Assembly: GCA_963667425.1 (NCBI GenBank)
Contig: OY763407.1
Location: 372,001-436,000 of the forward strand
From: G963667425 sp963667425 [NCBI: bacterium]
GTDB lineage: Bacteria; UBP6; UBA1177
Length of the DNA: 64,000 bases
Direction of reading: 5' to 3'
Shown one piece after another: positions 18,361-28,287 of this stretch. The notes beneath the pieces are model-generated. The model made no database searches. It was given only the letters and a program-made list of their open reading frames with translations, and was not told the DNA's origin. The number at the start of each line of letters is the position of its first letter. Positions within the stretch are counted from its first letter, which is position 1. The translations under genes were made by a program, and so were the position numbers.

Positions 18361-20334
18361 ATGTCTCTTTTTAAATTAACTTCATCTTTTGATCCGGCCG
18401 GTGATCAGCCTAAATCAATAGAAAGAATAACAGACAATTTTTTAAATGGCTCCAGAAGAGAGCTTATGCTTGGTGCAACTGGAACCGGAAAAACGTTTGT
18501 AATGGCAAACATTATAAAAAATCTGGGAATTCCTACACTTGTTCTTGCTCATAATAAAACTCTTGCAGGTCAGCTTTATGGTGAATTTAAACAGTTTTTC
18601 CCTGAAAACAAAGTTGGTTATTTTATTTCTTATTACGATTATTATCAGCCTGAAGCTTATATTCCTACAACTGATACTTATATAGAAAAAGATGCTTCCA
18701 GAAATGATGATATTGATAGAATGCGTCATGTTGCAACTTCATCGCTTATTGAAGGCGGTGATTGTGTAATTGTTGCGTCAGTGAGTTGTATATATGGTAT
18801 CGGCAGCCCTGAAACTTACAGTAAAATGAGTGTTCCGGTTTATACAGGTCAGGTTTTTCCCATAAATGAATTTGCAAAAGCTCTTACTGAAATCCAATAT
18901 GAAAGAACTCCTTTTGATTTGAGCAGAGGTAAATTCAGAGTTCGAGGCGATGTTGTTGAAATTATGCCTGCAACAGCGGAAAAAGAAGGGATAAGAATAG
19001 AATGGTTTGATGATGATGTTCAGGAAATATCGTTCATTGACACCGTAACAGGCAAAAAGATAAGAAATCTGAATCAGGTAAAGATTTTTCCTTCAAGTCA
19101 CTATGTTGCCGAAAAGGAGACTCAAATAAGAACTGTTGAAATGGCTCTTGCAGAAATGGAAAATGTTGTTAAAAGATTTAAGAAAGAAAATAAACTGATT
19201 GAAGCTCAGAGAATCGAAGAGCGTGTAAGAAGAGATATGGCAATGCTTGAATCAACCGGTTACTGCTCAGGTATTGAAAATTACAGCCGTTTTTTAACAG
19301 GGCGTAATCCTGGCGAAGCTCCTCCAACTTTGATAGATTATTTTGGAAAGGAATTTCTTCTTATTGTTGATGAAAGTCATGTTACGCTTCCGCAGGTAAG
19401 AGCAATGTATAATGGTGACAGAAGCAGAAAAGAGACTTTAGTCAATTTTGGTTTCAGACTTCCGTCAGCTCTGGATAACAGACCTCTTAAATTTGATGAA
19501 TTTGAATCCAGAATTGATAAAGTGCTTTTTGTTTCTGCAACTCCCGCGGCGTATGAAAAAGATACAACAAAAGAAATTATAGAACTTATCAACCGTCCGA
19601 CAGGTCTTCTTGATCCGGCTGTAACGATAATGCCGGCAAAACATCAGGTAGATTCAATGTTTGATGAAATCAAAAAGGAAATTGCAGCCGGTGGTAAAGT
19701 TCTTGTAACAGCACTCACAAAAAAGATGGCAGAAGATGTTGCTGATTTCCTTTCTGAAAGAGGTGTGAGGTCTAAATATCTCCATTCAGATATAGACTCT
19801 ATCGAACGGCTTAAAATAATTATGGAGCTTAGAAAATCTGTGTTTGATGTTCTGGTTGGGGTAAATCTTTTAAGGGAAGGTCTTGATATTCCTGAAGTCT
19901 CACTTGTAGCTGTTTTAGATGCAGATAAGGAAGGCTTTCTAAGGTCTACACAATCTCTTATTCAGACAATGGGAAGAGCTGCAAGAAATGAAAAGGGCAG
20001 GGTAATTCTGTTTGCTGATAAAATTACAGACAGCATGAAAAATGCTGTGGGAGAGACGGAAAGAAGACGTAAAATACAGTCAGAATTTAATACTTTGCAC
20101 GGAATAACTCCAAAATCAATTTCCGGTAAAGCTATTCTTGAGATTGATGTATATCTTCCTGATAAAGGAGATAAAAAGAAGAAAAATAAAGCAGATAAAT
20201 CTTCGATTATGGAAAAAATTGCTAAACTTGAACAGCAGATGCTTAAAGCTTCAACTTCATGGGATTTTGAAACTGCTGCAATGATAAGAGATAAGATTTT
20301 TGAGTATAAAGCTGAAATTACAGATAAAAAATGA
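18361..20334 (+). CDS. uvrB: UvrABC excision nuclease subunit B
   Basis: A 657-residue helicase-like protein that verifies DNA damage delivered by UvrA and recruits UvrC in nucleotide excision repair. Walker A GATGTGKT at 38-45, the beta-hairpin YYDYYQPEAYIP near 92-103, the Walker B region IVDESH near 338, helicase motif VGVNLLREGLDIPEVSL, and a C-terminal UVR motif (about 620-655) are all present. Full length. It is the last gene of the psuK-psuG-uvrB unit; its stop is only two bases from the convergent stop of the lamin-tail lipoprotein gene. Confidence 0.97.
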   Translation: MSLFKLTSSFDPAGDQPKSIERITDNFLNGSRRELMLGATGTGKTFVMANIIKNLGIPTLVLAHNKTLAGQLYGEFKQFFPENKVGYFISYYDYYQPEAYIPTTDTYIEKDASRNDDIDRMRHVATSSLIEGGDCVIVASVSCIYGIGSPETYSKMSVPVYTGQVFPINEFAKALTEIQYERTPFDLSRGKFRVRGDVVEIMPATAEKEGIRIEWFDDDVQEISFIDTVTGKKIRNLNQVKIFPSSHYVAEKETQIRTVEMALAEMENVVKRFKKENKLIEAQRIEERVRRDMAMLESTGYCSGIENYSRFLTGRNPGEAPPTLIDYFGKEFLLIVDESHVTLPQVRAMYNGDRSRKETLVNFGFRLPSALDNRPLKFDEFESRIDKVLFVSATPAAYEKDTTKEIIELINRPTGLLDPAVTIMPAKHQVDSMFDEIKKEIAAGGKVLVTALTKKMAEDVADFLSERGVRSKYLHSDIDSIERLKIIMELRKSVFDVLVGVNLLREGLDIPEVSLVAVLDADKEGFLRSTQSLIQTMGRAARNEKGRVILFADKITDSMKNAVGETERRRKIQSEFNTLHGITPKSISGKAILEIDVYLPDKGDKKKKNKADKSSIMEKIAKLEQQMLKASTSWDFETAAMIRDKIFEYKAEITDKK

Positions 20335-20336
20335 GT

Positions 20337-21602
20337 TTATTGATTTGCAGTGTTTTTGGTCGGAGTTGTAATTATTGAGAATGTTCCTGTTCCATCAGGT
20401 ATTCTTCCCCACGAATTAGGTGCTGCCACGGCTTCTGTCCATTCAGTTTCATCAATTAAATTTTCTGATGTATCATAAAGACGTACTTTATCTCCATTTT
20501 TTCCAAGACCGAAAGTAAAACCGGCATCTTCGGTATCGGCTTTCTCAAAAACAACGTAAGCTCCGGCAGGAATATTTGTTGAAGGTATTGTCCAACTGTT
20601 TGCATCATCATCATCTTTAAGTATCCAACCGGTTATATCAACAGCTTCTGTTCCAATGTTTTTAAGTTCAACCCAGTCTGGGTCTGTTTCACTGTCTGCA
20701 ACAACTTCATTAATTACTATAGGCGGTGGTGTCGTTACAACATCTGTGTCACTTTGTTCTTCATCGGAAATTATTTCATCTGAATCCACTGTTTCATCAG
20801 TGTCTGCAATAATATCTTCGTCAGTTACCTCTTCTTCGTCAACTATTACATCGTCATCATTTTCTTCAAGAATACTGTTTTCACTTCCTTTTGTAGGGTT
20901 GTTAATTATTGTGAAATCTCCTGTTCCATCAGGAATTCTTCCCCAGCTTGTACCTTCCTCCATCTCTGTATTCCAGCTTGTATTTGCTGTAAATGCGCTG
21001 TCTTTGCTTGTTATTACAACACTGTCTTCAGATTTTGAAAGTCCAAATGTAAATCCGTTTTCTCCTGTTTCATCTTTCCCGAATACAATGTATTTGCCAG
21101 CAGCAACTGTTGTTCCTTCAGGAATAGTCCAGGCATTTTCCGCATCACTATCAGAAATTATCCATCCTGAAATATCAACTGTTGCATTGCTGATATTTTT
21201 CAGTTCCACCCAGTCTTCCTCACCATCCAGAGGATTTGCAACTACTTCGTTTATGACTATTACTGTTTCTGTCTGTGGAGTATCTTCATCTGTTTCTGCG
21301 TCAGTGATTTCATCTGCATCATTTTCATCATCGGTAGGAATTATATCACTGTCTTCTGTAATTACACCGGAGCAGTTTTCTGTGGTAATTTCGGTACAGT
21401 CTGATGAGCATGTAAGTGTACCTTCAGAAAATTCATAATCGACACATGTTTTGGATGCAAATTCTTGTCCGTCACAAACTTCACCGCTGTCTATCTGACC
21501 ATTTCCGCAAAGTTTATCATTTCCAGCATTATTATTGCTGTCCGAACAGCTTGTAACTATGAATGCAAAAGCTGTAAACAATAAAAACAAAATCTTTTTC
21601 AT
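20337..21602 (-). CDS. Lipoprotein with a Cys-rich repeat and two lamin-tail domains
   Basis: A 421-residue surface or periplasmic lipoprotein with lipobox VTSC (Cys 19). A single Cys-rich CGNGQIDSGEVCDG unit follows, similar to those in the large repeat protein at 4.2-8.9 kb. Two lamin-tail (LTD) beta domains, each beginning VINEVVA and containing DWVELKNI, DISGWI and SWGRIPDGTG, are separated by linkers almost entirely of Asp, Glu, Thr and Ser. LTD domains in bacteria occur on exported proteins and nucleases; no catalytic domain is present here. It is 11 bases downstream of the porin-like gene and possibly in its operon. Confidence 0.85.
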   Translation of the reverse strand: MKKILFLLFTAFAFIVTSCSDSNNNAGNDKLCGNGQIDSGEVCDGQEFASKTCVDYEFSEGTLTCSSDCTEITTENCSGVITEDSDIIPTDDENDADEITDAETDEDTPQTETVIVINEVVANPLDGEEDWVELKNISNATVDISGWIISDSDAENAWTIPEGTTVAAGKYIVFGKDETGENGFTFGLSKSEDSVVITSKDSAFTANTSWNTEMEEGTSWGRIPDGTGDFTIINNPTKGSENSILEENDDDVIVDEEEVTDEDIIADTDETVDSDEIISDEEQSDTDVVTTPPPIVINEVVADSETDPDWVELKNIGTEAVDITGWILKDDDDANSWTIPSTNIPAGAYVVFEKADTEDAGFTFGLGKNGDKVRLYDTSENLIDETEWTEAVAAPNSWGRIPDGTGTFSIITTPTKNTANQ

Positions 21603-21613
21603 TTTAACTCTCC

Positions 21614-22684
21614 TTAGTTGAATTTATAATCAAAACCAAAACTTAAATTAACTGATATCCTGTCTTCATCAAATATATTGCCTCCTCCAGGTAATGTTCC
21701 ATAATTTTCTTCGGCATCAATTTTACTATAACTTAAATATAAGCGTAAGATGCTTTCCTCTATTTTCATAATATCTACATAAAAGGCAGCTGTGATTTCT
21801 TTCATCCCTGCATTATGCCATGCTGAATCATCAAGTATTGAGTCGTATCTTGAAAAAATACCGATACAATCTTTCCAAATATCTCCTCCTGCCCAAATTC
21901 CAAGTGCATGAATCTTTCTCTCACTTATTCCTCCAAATCCATCTGCCATGCTGTATTCAATACCTGTATTAATATTGTATGTTCTCATTTTCCATCCAAT
22001 CATTCCTGAAAAAGCACTGTTTTTAGCAGAATCAAAACCTATGGAACCATTTCTGTAATTTCCTGATAGCATAATTAGATTGTTTTCTGTTTTTAATGGT
22101 ATCGATGAAATCATTAATGATAGATTTTTTCCATTATTGCGTTCTATTTCATTGTATCCTTCACCATTGGAAAGCATTAATGTGAGTGATATCCGTTTGT
22201 CAAAAAAAGATACGGCTGCGCTTACTCCTGCATCAGATGTGACATATATTTCACTTTTTTCAGCAAAACTTTTTTTTAATCCATCATATTCATAAATTGA
22301 TTCTATGCTTGCAATATAAGGTTCAGGAATAATGCCTGCTTTAGCTTCAATATTTACAAAAGAAAAATCTTTGTTTAAAAAGCCGTAAGCATTTTTTACT
22401 CTTAGTAAAATGGAGTTTCCATCAATTCCTGAATTGCTTGCTGCTGTGCCGCTTCTTACAGCTTCAAATGTTATTTTGCCTCCAAAATATGATAAATATG
22501 AAGCCTTAAATGAAAGCTCTGCCCGTTTTAAGAAAAATTCGTTTGTATTTTTTTCGTCAGTTATATGATAATCGAATCCGGCATCAATATATCCTTCCGA
22601 AGAGAGCTTAAGATTTTGTTCATTAGCATATAAACAGGCTGTAAGACATGAAAAAACTGTTATTATAAGAAATTTTTTTATCAT
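21614..22684 (-). CDS. Outer-membrane porin-like beta-barrel protein
   Basis: A 356-residue protein with a signal peptide (about 1-20, ending CLYA) and alternating hydrophobic strands throughout. GYIDAGFDY, FFLKRAELSFKASYL and the final SVNLSFGFDYKFN resemble phosphate-selective porin O/P-like barrels, which form passive channels in the outer membrane. Assignment is by pattern, since porin sequences diverge quickly. It overlaps the upstream DUF2252 lipoprotein gene by four bases (ATGA), so the two are translationally coupled. Confidence 0.65.
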   Translation of the reverse strand: MIKKFLIITVFSCLTACLYANEQNLKLSSEGYIDAGFDYHITDEKNTNEFFLKRAELSFKASYLSYFGGKITFEAVRSGTAASNSGIDGNSILLRVKNAYGFLNKDFSFVNIEAKAGIIPEPYIASIESIYEYDGLKKSFAEKSEIYVTSDAGVSAAVSFFDKRISLTLMLSNGEGYNEIERNNGKNLSLMISSIPLKTENNLIMLSGNYRNGSIGFDSAKNSAFSGMIGWKMRTYNINTGIEYSMADGFGGISERKIHALGIWAGGDIWKDCIGIFSRYDSILDDSAWHNAGMKEITAAFYVDIMKIEESILRLYLSYSKIDAEENYGTLPGGGNIFDEDRISVNLSFGFDYKFN

Positions 22685-24033
22685 AGATGATCTCCGTTAT
22701 TATAGTTCCATCCAAGTAAAGGCCCTTGTTCTTCTATTATTTCATTGAATAGTTCATAATCTTCTATTGTCTGATATCCATACAATATAGCAAACTCTGT
22801 AATTTCATTTTCAAGTTTTTCTTCATTTCCTGATGCCATTTTTTTTACTATATCTTCTCCTTTCTCTCCTGTAATAGATTCTCCTCTTTTTTCCATATTG
22901 CACATAAGATTGCCTGCAAATTCTGCATATTGTTTTAATGTTGTATAGTTCCATGCTTTATCCGGCAGACTGCCATCTATAAAATCTATTCCCTGTTCGT
23001 AATATGTAAATTGCTGAATTTTATAACACAAAGAATCATAGCAAATGCTTTGCGGAAAAGATGACTTAGAAAGTCCAAGAAGTGTTTTTTGAAAAAATTC
23101 AAGTCTCTCTCCATTCGTTTTAAATCTGTTTTTATAAAAAGGCTTCTGGTAGTTAAATGAAATTCCATCTCTGACTTCTTTTACATCAAATATTATGTCA
23201 TCATCCTGAGATATTGATGGACCTTCTGTTAGTATGAGATATCTTTTTAAAGGGATGCTTGATACACCTTTTCCTATGATTCTGCCGGAAGATTTGATAT
23301 TGCCGTAAATTTTTAATTTTTCTGAAATATCTTTAAGAATAAATTTTTCATCGCTTTGAAGTCTTAAAATCTCTTTATCACTTATTTTTCCAAACAACAG
23401 TTTTCTATATCCATTGTTTATATATGTATATTTCTTAAGTTCTTTTTTTTCTGCACCTTCTTCATAAGCTTCTTTTTCTTTATCTTTTACAACAATAGAG
23501 TAGGGTTCTATGTTATTTGAATTTTCAGTACTTTTTATCCAACTCCTAATAAAAGCTGACACTATTTCTTTTGTTTCATTTTCATTTAATTCCATCATTG
23601 AAGCTGCAATATATAGTGAAACAGCAAATCTTCGTAAATCTGATATAAGAGGACCATAATTTGAACTGTCAAAATCATTAAAGTCAACAGTAATGTTACC
23701 ATTTTTTAAAATTGTTCCGATATTTTCCATATGGGGATCACCTATCAGCATAAGTGATGGAGCTTTTTCAAGAAATGCTGTTTCAGGTATTACAATATCT
23801 TTTCCATCTAGCTGGTCTGCCATGAAAAGAGCAAGTGAACCCCGCATAAAATAATATGGATTTTCAGACATCTTTATAAATTTGGCTTCAGCTTTTTTCT
23901 TATCTCTTAATAGAAATATTTCATTATCCTTAAGTAGTATGTTTCTGATAAACTCTTTTCGTGAATTTTCACTACTGCATGATAAAGTCAAAAATAGCAG
24001 CATTAAAACTAAATAAAATCTTTCTTTCTTCAT
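22681..24033 (-). CDS. DUF2252 family protein with a lipoprotein signal
   Basis: A 450-residue protein of the DUF2252 family, which has a kinase-like fold. LMLIGDPHMENIGTI (about 101) and TVDFNDFDSSNYGPLISDLRR are the family's catalytic-like motifs. Unusually it begins with a hydrophobic signal and lipobox (LTLSC, Cys 19), so the domain should be outside the cytoplasm, where ATP is scarce. It is first in the operon with the porin-like protein. The substrate is unknown. Confidence 0.75.
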   Translation of the reverse strand: MKKERFYLVLMLLFLTLSCSSENSRKEFIRNILLKDNEIFLLRDKKKAEAKFIKMSENPYYFMRGSLALFMADQLDGKDIVIPETAFLEKAPSLMLIGDPHMENIGTILKNGNITVDFNDFDSSNYGPLISDLRRFAVSLYIAASMMELNENETKEIVSAFIRSWIKSTENSNNIEPYSIVVKDKEKEAYEEGAEKKELKKYTYINNGYRKLLFGKISDKEILRLQSDEKFILKDISEKLKIYGNIKSSGRIIGKGVSSIPLKRYLILTEGPSISQDDDIIFDVKEVRDGISFNYQKPFYKNRFKTNGERLEFFQKTLLGLSKSSFPQSICYDSLCYKIQQFTYYEQGIDFIDGSLPDKAWNYTTLKQYAEFAGNLMCNMEKRGESITGEKGEDIVKKMASGNEEKLENEITEFAILYGYQTIEDYELFNEIIEEQGPLLGWNYNNGDHL

Positions 24034-24214
24034 TCATGCCTCCATAATTCGCATAGAATATATGAAACTATTTTCAGAAATTTATGAGAGAAAAATTAAT
24101 ATTTGATTTTATTTCAAGTTAAGAAGATATAAAAAATTAATATTTATAGACTTGAAAATACTTGTTTTATGATTATTTCTTATATCGACATATTTTATGG
24201 AGGAATGTTGAATT

Positions 24215-25054
24215 ATGGCTAATTTTTTTAAAAGTGCTTTTTTAATGACGTTGATGATAGGCCTTCTTGTTGTAATTGGGCAGCTTGTTGGTGGAACTCA
24301 GGGCGCAGTTATGTTTTTTGTTATAGGCATGGTTCTTAATTTTGGCAGTTTTCTTTTTTCTGACAAAATCGTTATAAAAATGTATCGTGGATACGAACCT
24401 GATTATAACAGATACGCATGGCTTTACGATATGATAAAGGAACTTGCCGAAAGAGCAGAGTTTCCTGTTACCCCGAAGCTTTACATTGTTCCTATGGAAA
24501 CTCCTAATGCTTTTGCTACAGGGCGTTCGCCTTCAAGATCTGCTGTCGCTGTGACTGAAGGGATTCTTCAGATGCTTTCAAAAGATGAGCTTGCAGGTGT
24601 TATTGCTCATGAACTTGGGCATATAAAACACAGAGATACTTTGATTGCAACAATAGCAGCTTCAATTGCAAGTGCTATAATGTGGATAACTTATTTTGCA
24701 AGAATAACCGCAATTTTTGGAGATGACGATGATAGTCCAGTCGGTCTTGTAGGTGTTATTCTTGTTTCCGTTTTCGGATCCGTTGCAGCAACAATAATTC
24801 AACTTGCAATTTCAAGATCAAGAGAATATCTGGCAGATGATTTCAGTGCTAAAATTATTGGAAATGGAAGAAGTTTATCAAATGCGCTTTTAAAACTTCA
24901 TGGATACAGACCAAATAGAAACAGTGTAAATGAAATATCTCCTGCAACAAGTCATCTTTTTATTGCTCCTTCAAGATTTGCAAAAGGCCTTTCATCGCTT
25001 TTTTCAACGCATCCATCTCTTGAAGAGAGACTTGAAAATCTTTCAAAATTTTAG
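24215..25054 (+). CDS. htpX: Membrane zinc metalloprotease HtpX
   Basis: A 279-residue M48-family inner-membrane protease that degrades damaged membrane proteins. Two N-terminal membrane segments (about 7-45), zinc motif HELGH at 132-136, two further membrane segments and the third zinc ligand in SREYLADD (about 206). Length is standard. Its GGAGG ribosome site (24199-24203) is 11 bases from the ATG, a little far; intervening ATG and TTG codons are out of frame. It is a single gene, convergent with the chemoreceptor genes. Confidence 0.95.
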   Translation: MANFFKSAFLMTLMIGLLVVIGQLVGGTQGAVMFFVIGMVLNFGSFLFSDKIVIKMYRGYEPDYNRYAWLYDMIKELAERAEFPVTPKLYIVPMETPNAFATGRSPSRSAVAVTEGILQMLSKDELAGVIAHELGHIKHRDTLIATIAASIASAIMWITYFARITAIFGDDDDSPVGLVGVILVSVFGSVAATIIQLAISRSREYLADDFSAKIIGNGRSLSNALLKLHGYRPNRNSVNEISPATSHLFIAPSRFAKGLSSLFSTHPSLEERLENLSKF

Positions 25055-25105
25055 TTTTAATATAATTTTTTAAATTAAGCTTTTTTCTAAAAAGAATCTG
25101 ATATT

Positions 25106-28100
25106 TTAATCAAGATCAATTATATCTTTAGGTGAATGTGCTACAAATTTATGTTCGTTCTGAGAAGAATGATGTCTGATAGCTGAAGAGGAATTTCTTC
25201 TGTCAAAAGATTTTGAGGCATTTCTTATTTTGAATCTGCTTACCATTTCACGAAGTGTGGCTGCCTGACTGCTGAGCTCTTCAGATGCCGCTGCACTCTC
25301 TTCCGCACTTGCAGTATTCTGCTGTGTTACCTGTTCAACCTGATTTAGACCTACATTTATCTGTGAAACGCCCTGAGCCTGCTCATTAGATGCGGCAGCT
25401 ATTTCTCCTACAATATCACTTACTTTTGTGATAAGTGTAACTATCTGGGAAAGCACTTCGTTTGTCTGTTGAGACATGTTTGCTCCGGTATTTGATTTTA
25501 AGACAGCATTTTCAATCATTTCTCCTGTTTCTTTGGCAGCTTTTGCACTTCTTGCAGCAAGATTTCTTACTTCTTCTGCAACAACTGCAAAGCCTTTTCC
25601 GTGTGTTCCTGCTCTTGCTGCTTCAACTGCTGCGTTAAGCGCAAGAAGATTTGTCTGGAAGGCTATTTCGTCAATAACTTTTATGATTTTTGATATTTCG
25701 TTACTTGAAGACTGAATCTCTTTCATAGCAGAGAGAAGCTCTCCCATCTGTTTTGTCCCTTTGTCGGCAGCTTTCATTGCTTCGTCAGAGATTATATTTG
25801 ACTGGGATGCATTTTGAGCATTTACTTTTGTCTGGCTGGCGATCTCTTTCATTGAACTTGAAATTTCCTCAAGACTGGATGCCTGTTCTGTTGCTCCCTG
25901 TGAAAGCATTTGTGAAGCATTTGCAACCTGAGCTGAGCCGTTTGAAACCTGATCTGTTGTCATGCTTACTTCGGAAAGAATTTGATTAATGGCGGATATG
26001 GTATTGTTGAGAGTGGTTTTTAGTGTTAAGAATATACCGTTATAATTTCCTTTTATTTCGTTTCTCAAGTCTCCTGATTCCATTTCTTTAAGTATATCAA
26101 CAACTTCAGATAATGGTTCAATAATTGTTCCAACAGCTTTATTGAGTCCTGTAAATATTTCTCTGTAGGCACCGTTTACAGATGCTTCATCAAGATTTAT
26201 TTTAGAAAGCTCACCTTCGGCGGAATAATCCGCAAATTCGTTTACACCTTTGATAAGTCTTTTAAGTGACTGAATCATTGTAATAAATGCCGGAACAAGT
26301 TTATCTTCTTTTGAGCGTTTTCCGACTTTCTGAAGTGTTTCAAGGTCAGAGAGATCACCTTCCGATATTCTTACTACAATGTTCTGAACATTTACGAGTC
26401 TTGCAATAACATCATTTGCGGCATTCTGTATGTCGTTATAAACTCCTTTATGTTCACCTTTAACCTCTTCTGTATAATTGTTCACTGAAACCTGTTTGAG
26501 AATTCTGGCACCTTCTTCAAGTCCCTGAAGAGCTTTTACAGCATCATTGATATTTGTTTTTATCTTATCAAAATCGCCTTTGTATTCTTTTGTAACAGGC
26601 TGAGGTATTTCACCTTTTGATACTTTATCAAAGTATCCTGCCGTCATTTTTAAGGGTTCGACAAGAGTATCTATTAAAGTATTTATGTTGATAACAAGTT
26701 TTGCCCAGTCTCCTTTGAATTTTGATCCGTCTCCTCTGTCATTCAGATTTCCGTTGTTTATACTTCCTGAAACTCTTGAAATGCCTGTTATTATTAAAGA
26801 TATGTTGTTTATAAGTGTGTTGATGCTGCTTTTTATTTTATTGAAATCACCGTTATATTCATCTGTTATTGCTGGTGGCATATCTCCCTCAGATATTCTT
26901 TCAATATATTCCAATACAGTATTTATTGGACGGACAAAAGTATCTAAGATTTGATTAACATCTTGAATTATAATTCTGAAATCTGGCGCAACAGTTTCTG
27001 AATTTCCTCTGTAATTAAGTTCACCATTTTTGACAGATTCTGATATAGCTATAAAACCGTCACTCATTAAATTAATGTTTCGTTTGAGATTTTTTGTTAT
27101 AAAAAACATTACTGTAACAATAAAAATTATTGTAATAATGCTTAATATTATGAATTGATTAACAAAGACGTATGCTGATGCCATAGCTTTTTTCATTGGA
27201 ATGGAAATTCCCACAAACCAGCTAGTTTCAGTTTTTCCAATTTTAAAAGGTACAAATGAAATATGCATATCTTCATTTTTTTCTTCAGATTTTATATTAA
27301 CAAAAAAAGTTTCTCCTTTTTTTATTAACGAGATAACGTCTTTTGTTTTGAATGTGCTGTTGACTTCATTTATTGTTTTTCCTACAGCATTATTATCAGG
27401 ATGATAAACTATAGTTCCGTTGTTTGCGGCAAGAAGAGCGTATCCTGTATCATAAGGTTTGATTTCAGATATTATTGATTTTATTATATCCATAGCAATA
27501 TCAACACCTGCAACACCTAATATTTCTCCGTTATTGTTTTTTATTGGAACAGCAATGCTCACAACAGTTGTTTCAATTCCATTGACAGGGTAGGTTATCG
27601 GTTCCAGTATTTCTTCTTTTTTGTTTCTTTTTGCCCTGTTATAATATTCACCTGTAGATTCTGTGGAGTCATAATCTACACATGCTTCAAGATGAACTCC
27701 ACCAACTCTGTTCCAGTATGGAACAAATCTTCCTTTGCTGTCGTTTCCGTTAATATTAATAAATTCTGAATCTTTACCATCAAAGGCATTTGGTTCCCAG
27801 ACTGTCCATACGCCAAGGAATTCAGGATTGTTTTCTAAATTATATTTCAGTATGTTGTTAAATGCTTCTCGTGAAATATTTCCTTGTTGGAGTAATCCTG
27901 ATGCTGTAGCAGAAATATCTCTTGCCAGATGAAGAGGTTTTTCAAAATACGATTTGACTTCATTTGAATATCTATATCCTGTCTCAGATGCATTTTTATA
28001 TGCATCTTCTTTTTTTGCTTCAAATAAAGAACTTGCAGTAAAAAAAACGAATAAAAATAAACAGACAACCAATGTGCTTACTGAATACGTAAACATTTTT

Positions 28101-28114
28101 GTAGAAAGTTTCAT
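25106..28114 (-). CDS. Methyl-accepting chemotaxis protein with dCache sensor (copy 1)
   Basis: A 1002-residue transmembrane chemoreceptor. First membrane segment about 10-30, a periplasmic double-Cache sensor (about 35-305; [16 protein letters not shown] and [17 protein letters not shown] are Cache-type), second membrane segment about 318-340, then a long chain of HAMP-like repeats with the recurring EYNGDF.KIK..IN motif, and the signalling domain with [21 protein letters not shown]. From about residue 426 to the end it is almost identical to the neighbouring receptor, while the sensor differs, so the pair should feed different stimuli into the same kinase. No CheR-binding pentapeptide is evident at the C-terminus. 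Confidence 0.93.
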   Translation of the reverse strand: MKLSTKMFTYSVSTLVVCLFLFVFFTASSLFEAKKEDAYKNASETGYRYSNEVKSYFEKPLHLARDISATASGLLQQGNISREAFNNILKYNLENNPEFLGVWTVWEPNAFDGKDSEFININGNDSKGRFVPYWNRVGGVHLEACVDYDSTESTGEYYNRAKRNKKEEILEPITYPVNGIETTVVSIAVPIKNNNGEILGVAGVDIAMDIIKSIISEIKPYDTGYALLAANNGTIVYHPDNNAVGKTINEVNSTFKTKDVISLIKKGETFFVNIKSEEKNEDMHISFVPFKIGKTETSWFVGISIPMKKAMASAYVFVNQFIILSIITIIFIVTVMFFITKNLKRNINLMSDGFIAISESVKNGELNYRGNSETVAPDFRIIIQDVNQILDTFVRPINTVLEYIERISEGDMPPAITDEYNGDFNKIKSSINTLINNISLIITGISRVSGSINNGNLNDRGDGSKFKGDWAKLVININTLIDTLVEPLKMTAGYFDKVSKGEIPQPVTKEYKGDFDKIKTNINDAVKALQGLEEGARILKQVSVNNYTEEVKGEHKGVYNDIQNAANDVIARLVNVQNIVVRISEGDLSDLETLQKVGKRSKEDKLVPAFITMIQSLKRLIKGVNEFADYSAEGELSKINLDEASVNGAYREIFTGLNKAVGTIIEPLSEVVDILKEMESGDLRNEIKGNYNGIFLTLKTTLNNTISAINQILSEVSMTTDQVSNGSAQVANASQMLSQGATEQASSLEEISSSMKEIASQTKVNAQNASQSNIISDEAMKAADKGTKQMGELLSAMKEIQSSSNEISKIIKVIDEIAFQTNLLALNAAVEAARAGTHGKGFAVVAEEVRNLAARSAKAAKETGEMIENAVLKSNTGANMSQQTNEVLSQIVTLITKVSDIVGEIAAASNEQAQGVSQINVGLNQVEQVTQQNTASAEESAAASEELSSQAATLREMVSRFKIRNASKSFDRRNSSSAIRHHSSQNEHKFVAHSPKDIIDLD
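25110..26836. repeat. 1.73 kb direct repeat, copy 1 (3' part of chemoreceptor 1)
   Basis: Matches 28292-30018 at a constant offset of 3182 bases. I count seven mismatches, all in the first 700 bases, and none in the remaining 1 kb. The repeat begins within the last codons and ends abruptly inside a HAMP-like segment. Confidence 0.95.
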
Positions 28115-28287
28115 TTTGCTGCTCCTTAATAAATCATATCGGTTTTTTTGGAATACTATTAATACTTAATTTTATTTTTATTTTCATCTTGTAAAAAAAT
28201 CTCCATAGATGAAAAATAGAATTTTATTCTAGCGTTATATATTGAAATAATCAATTTTAATGAATCGATTTATTGTTTTTTGATTAA

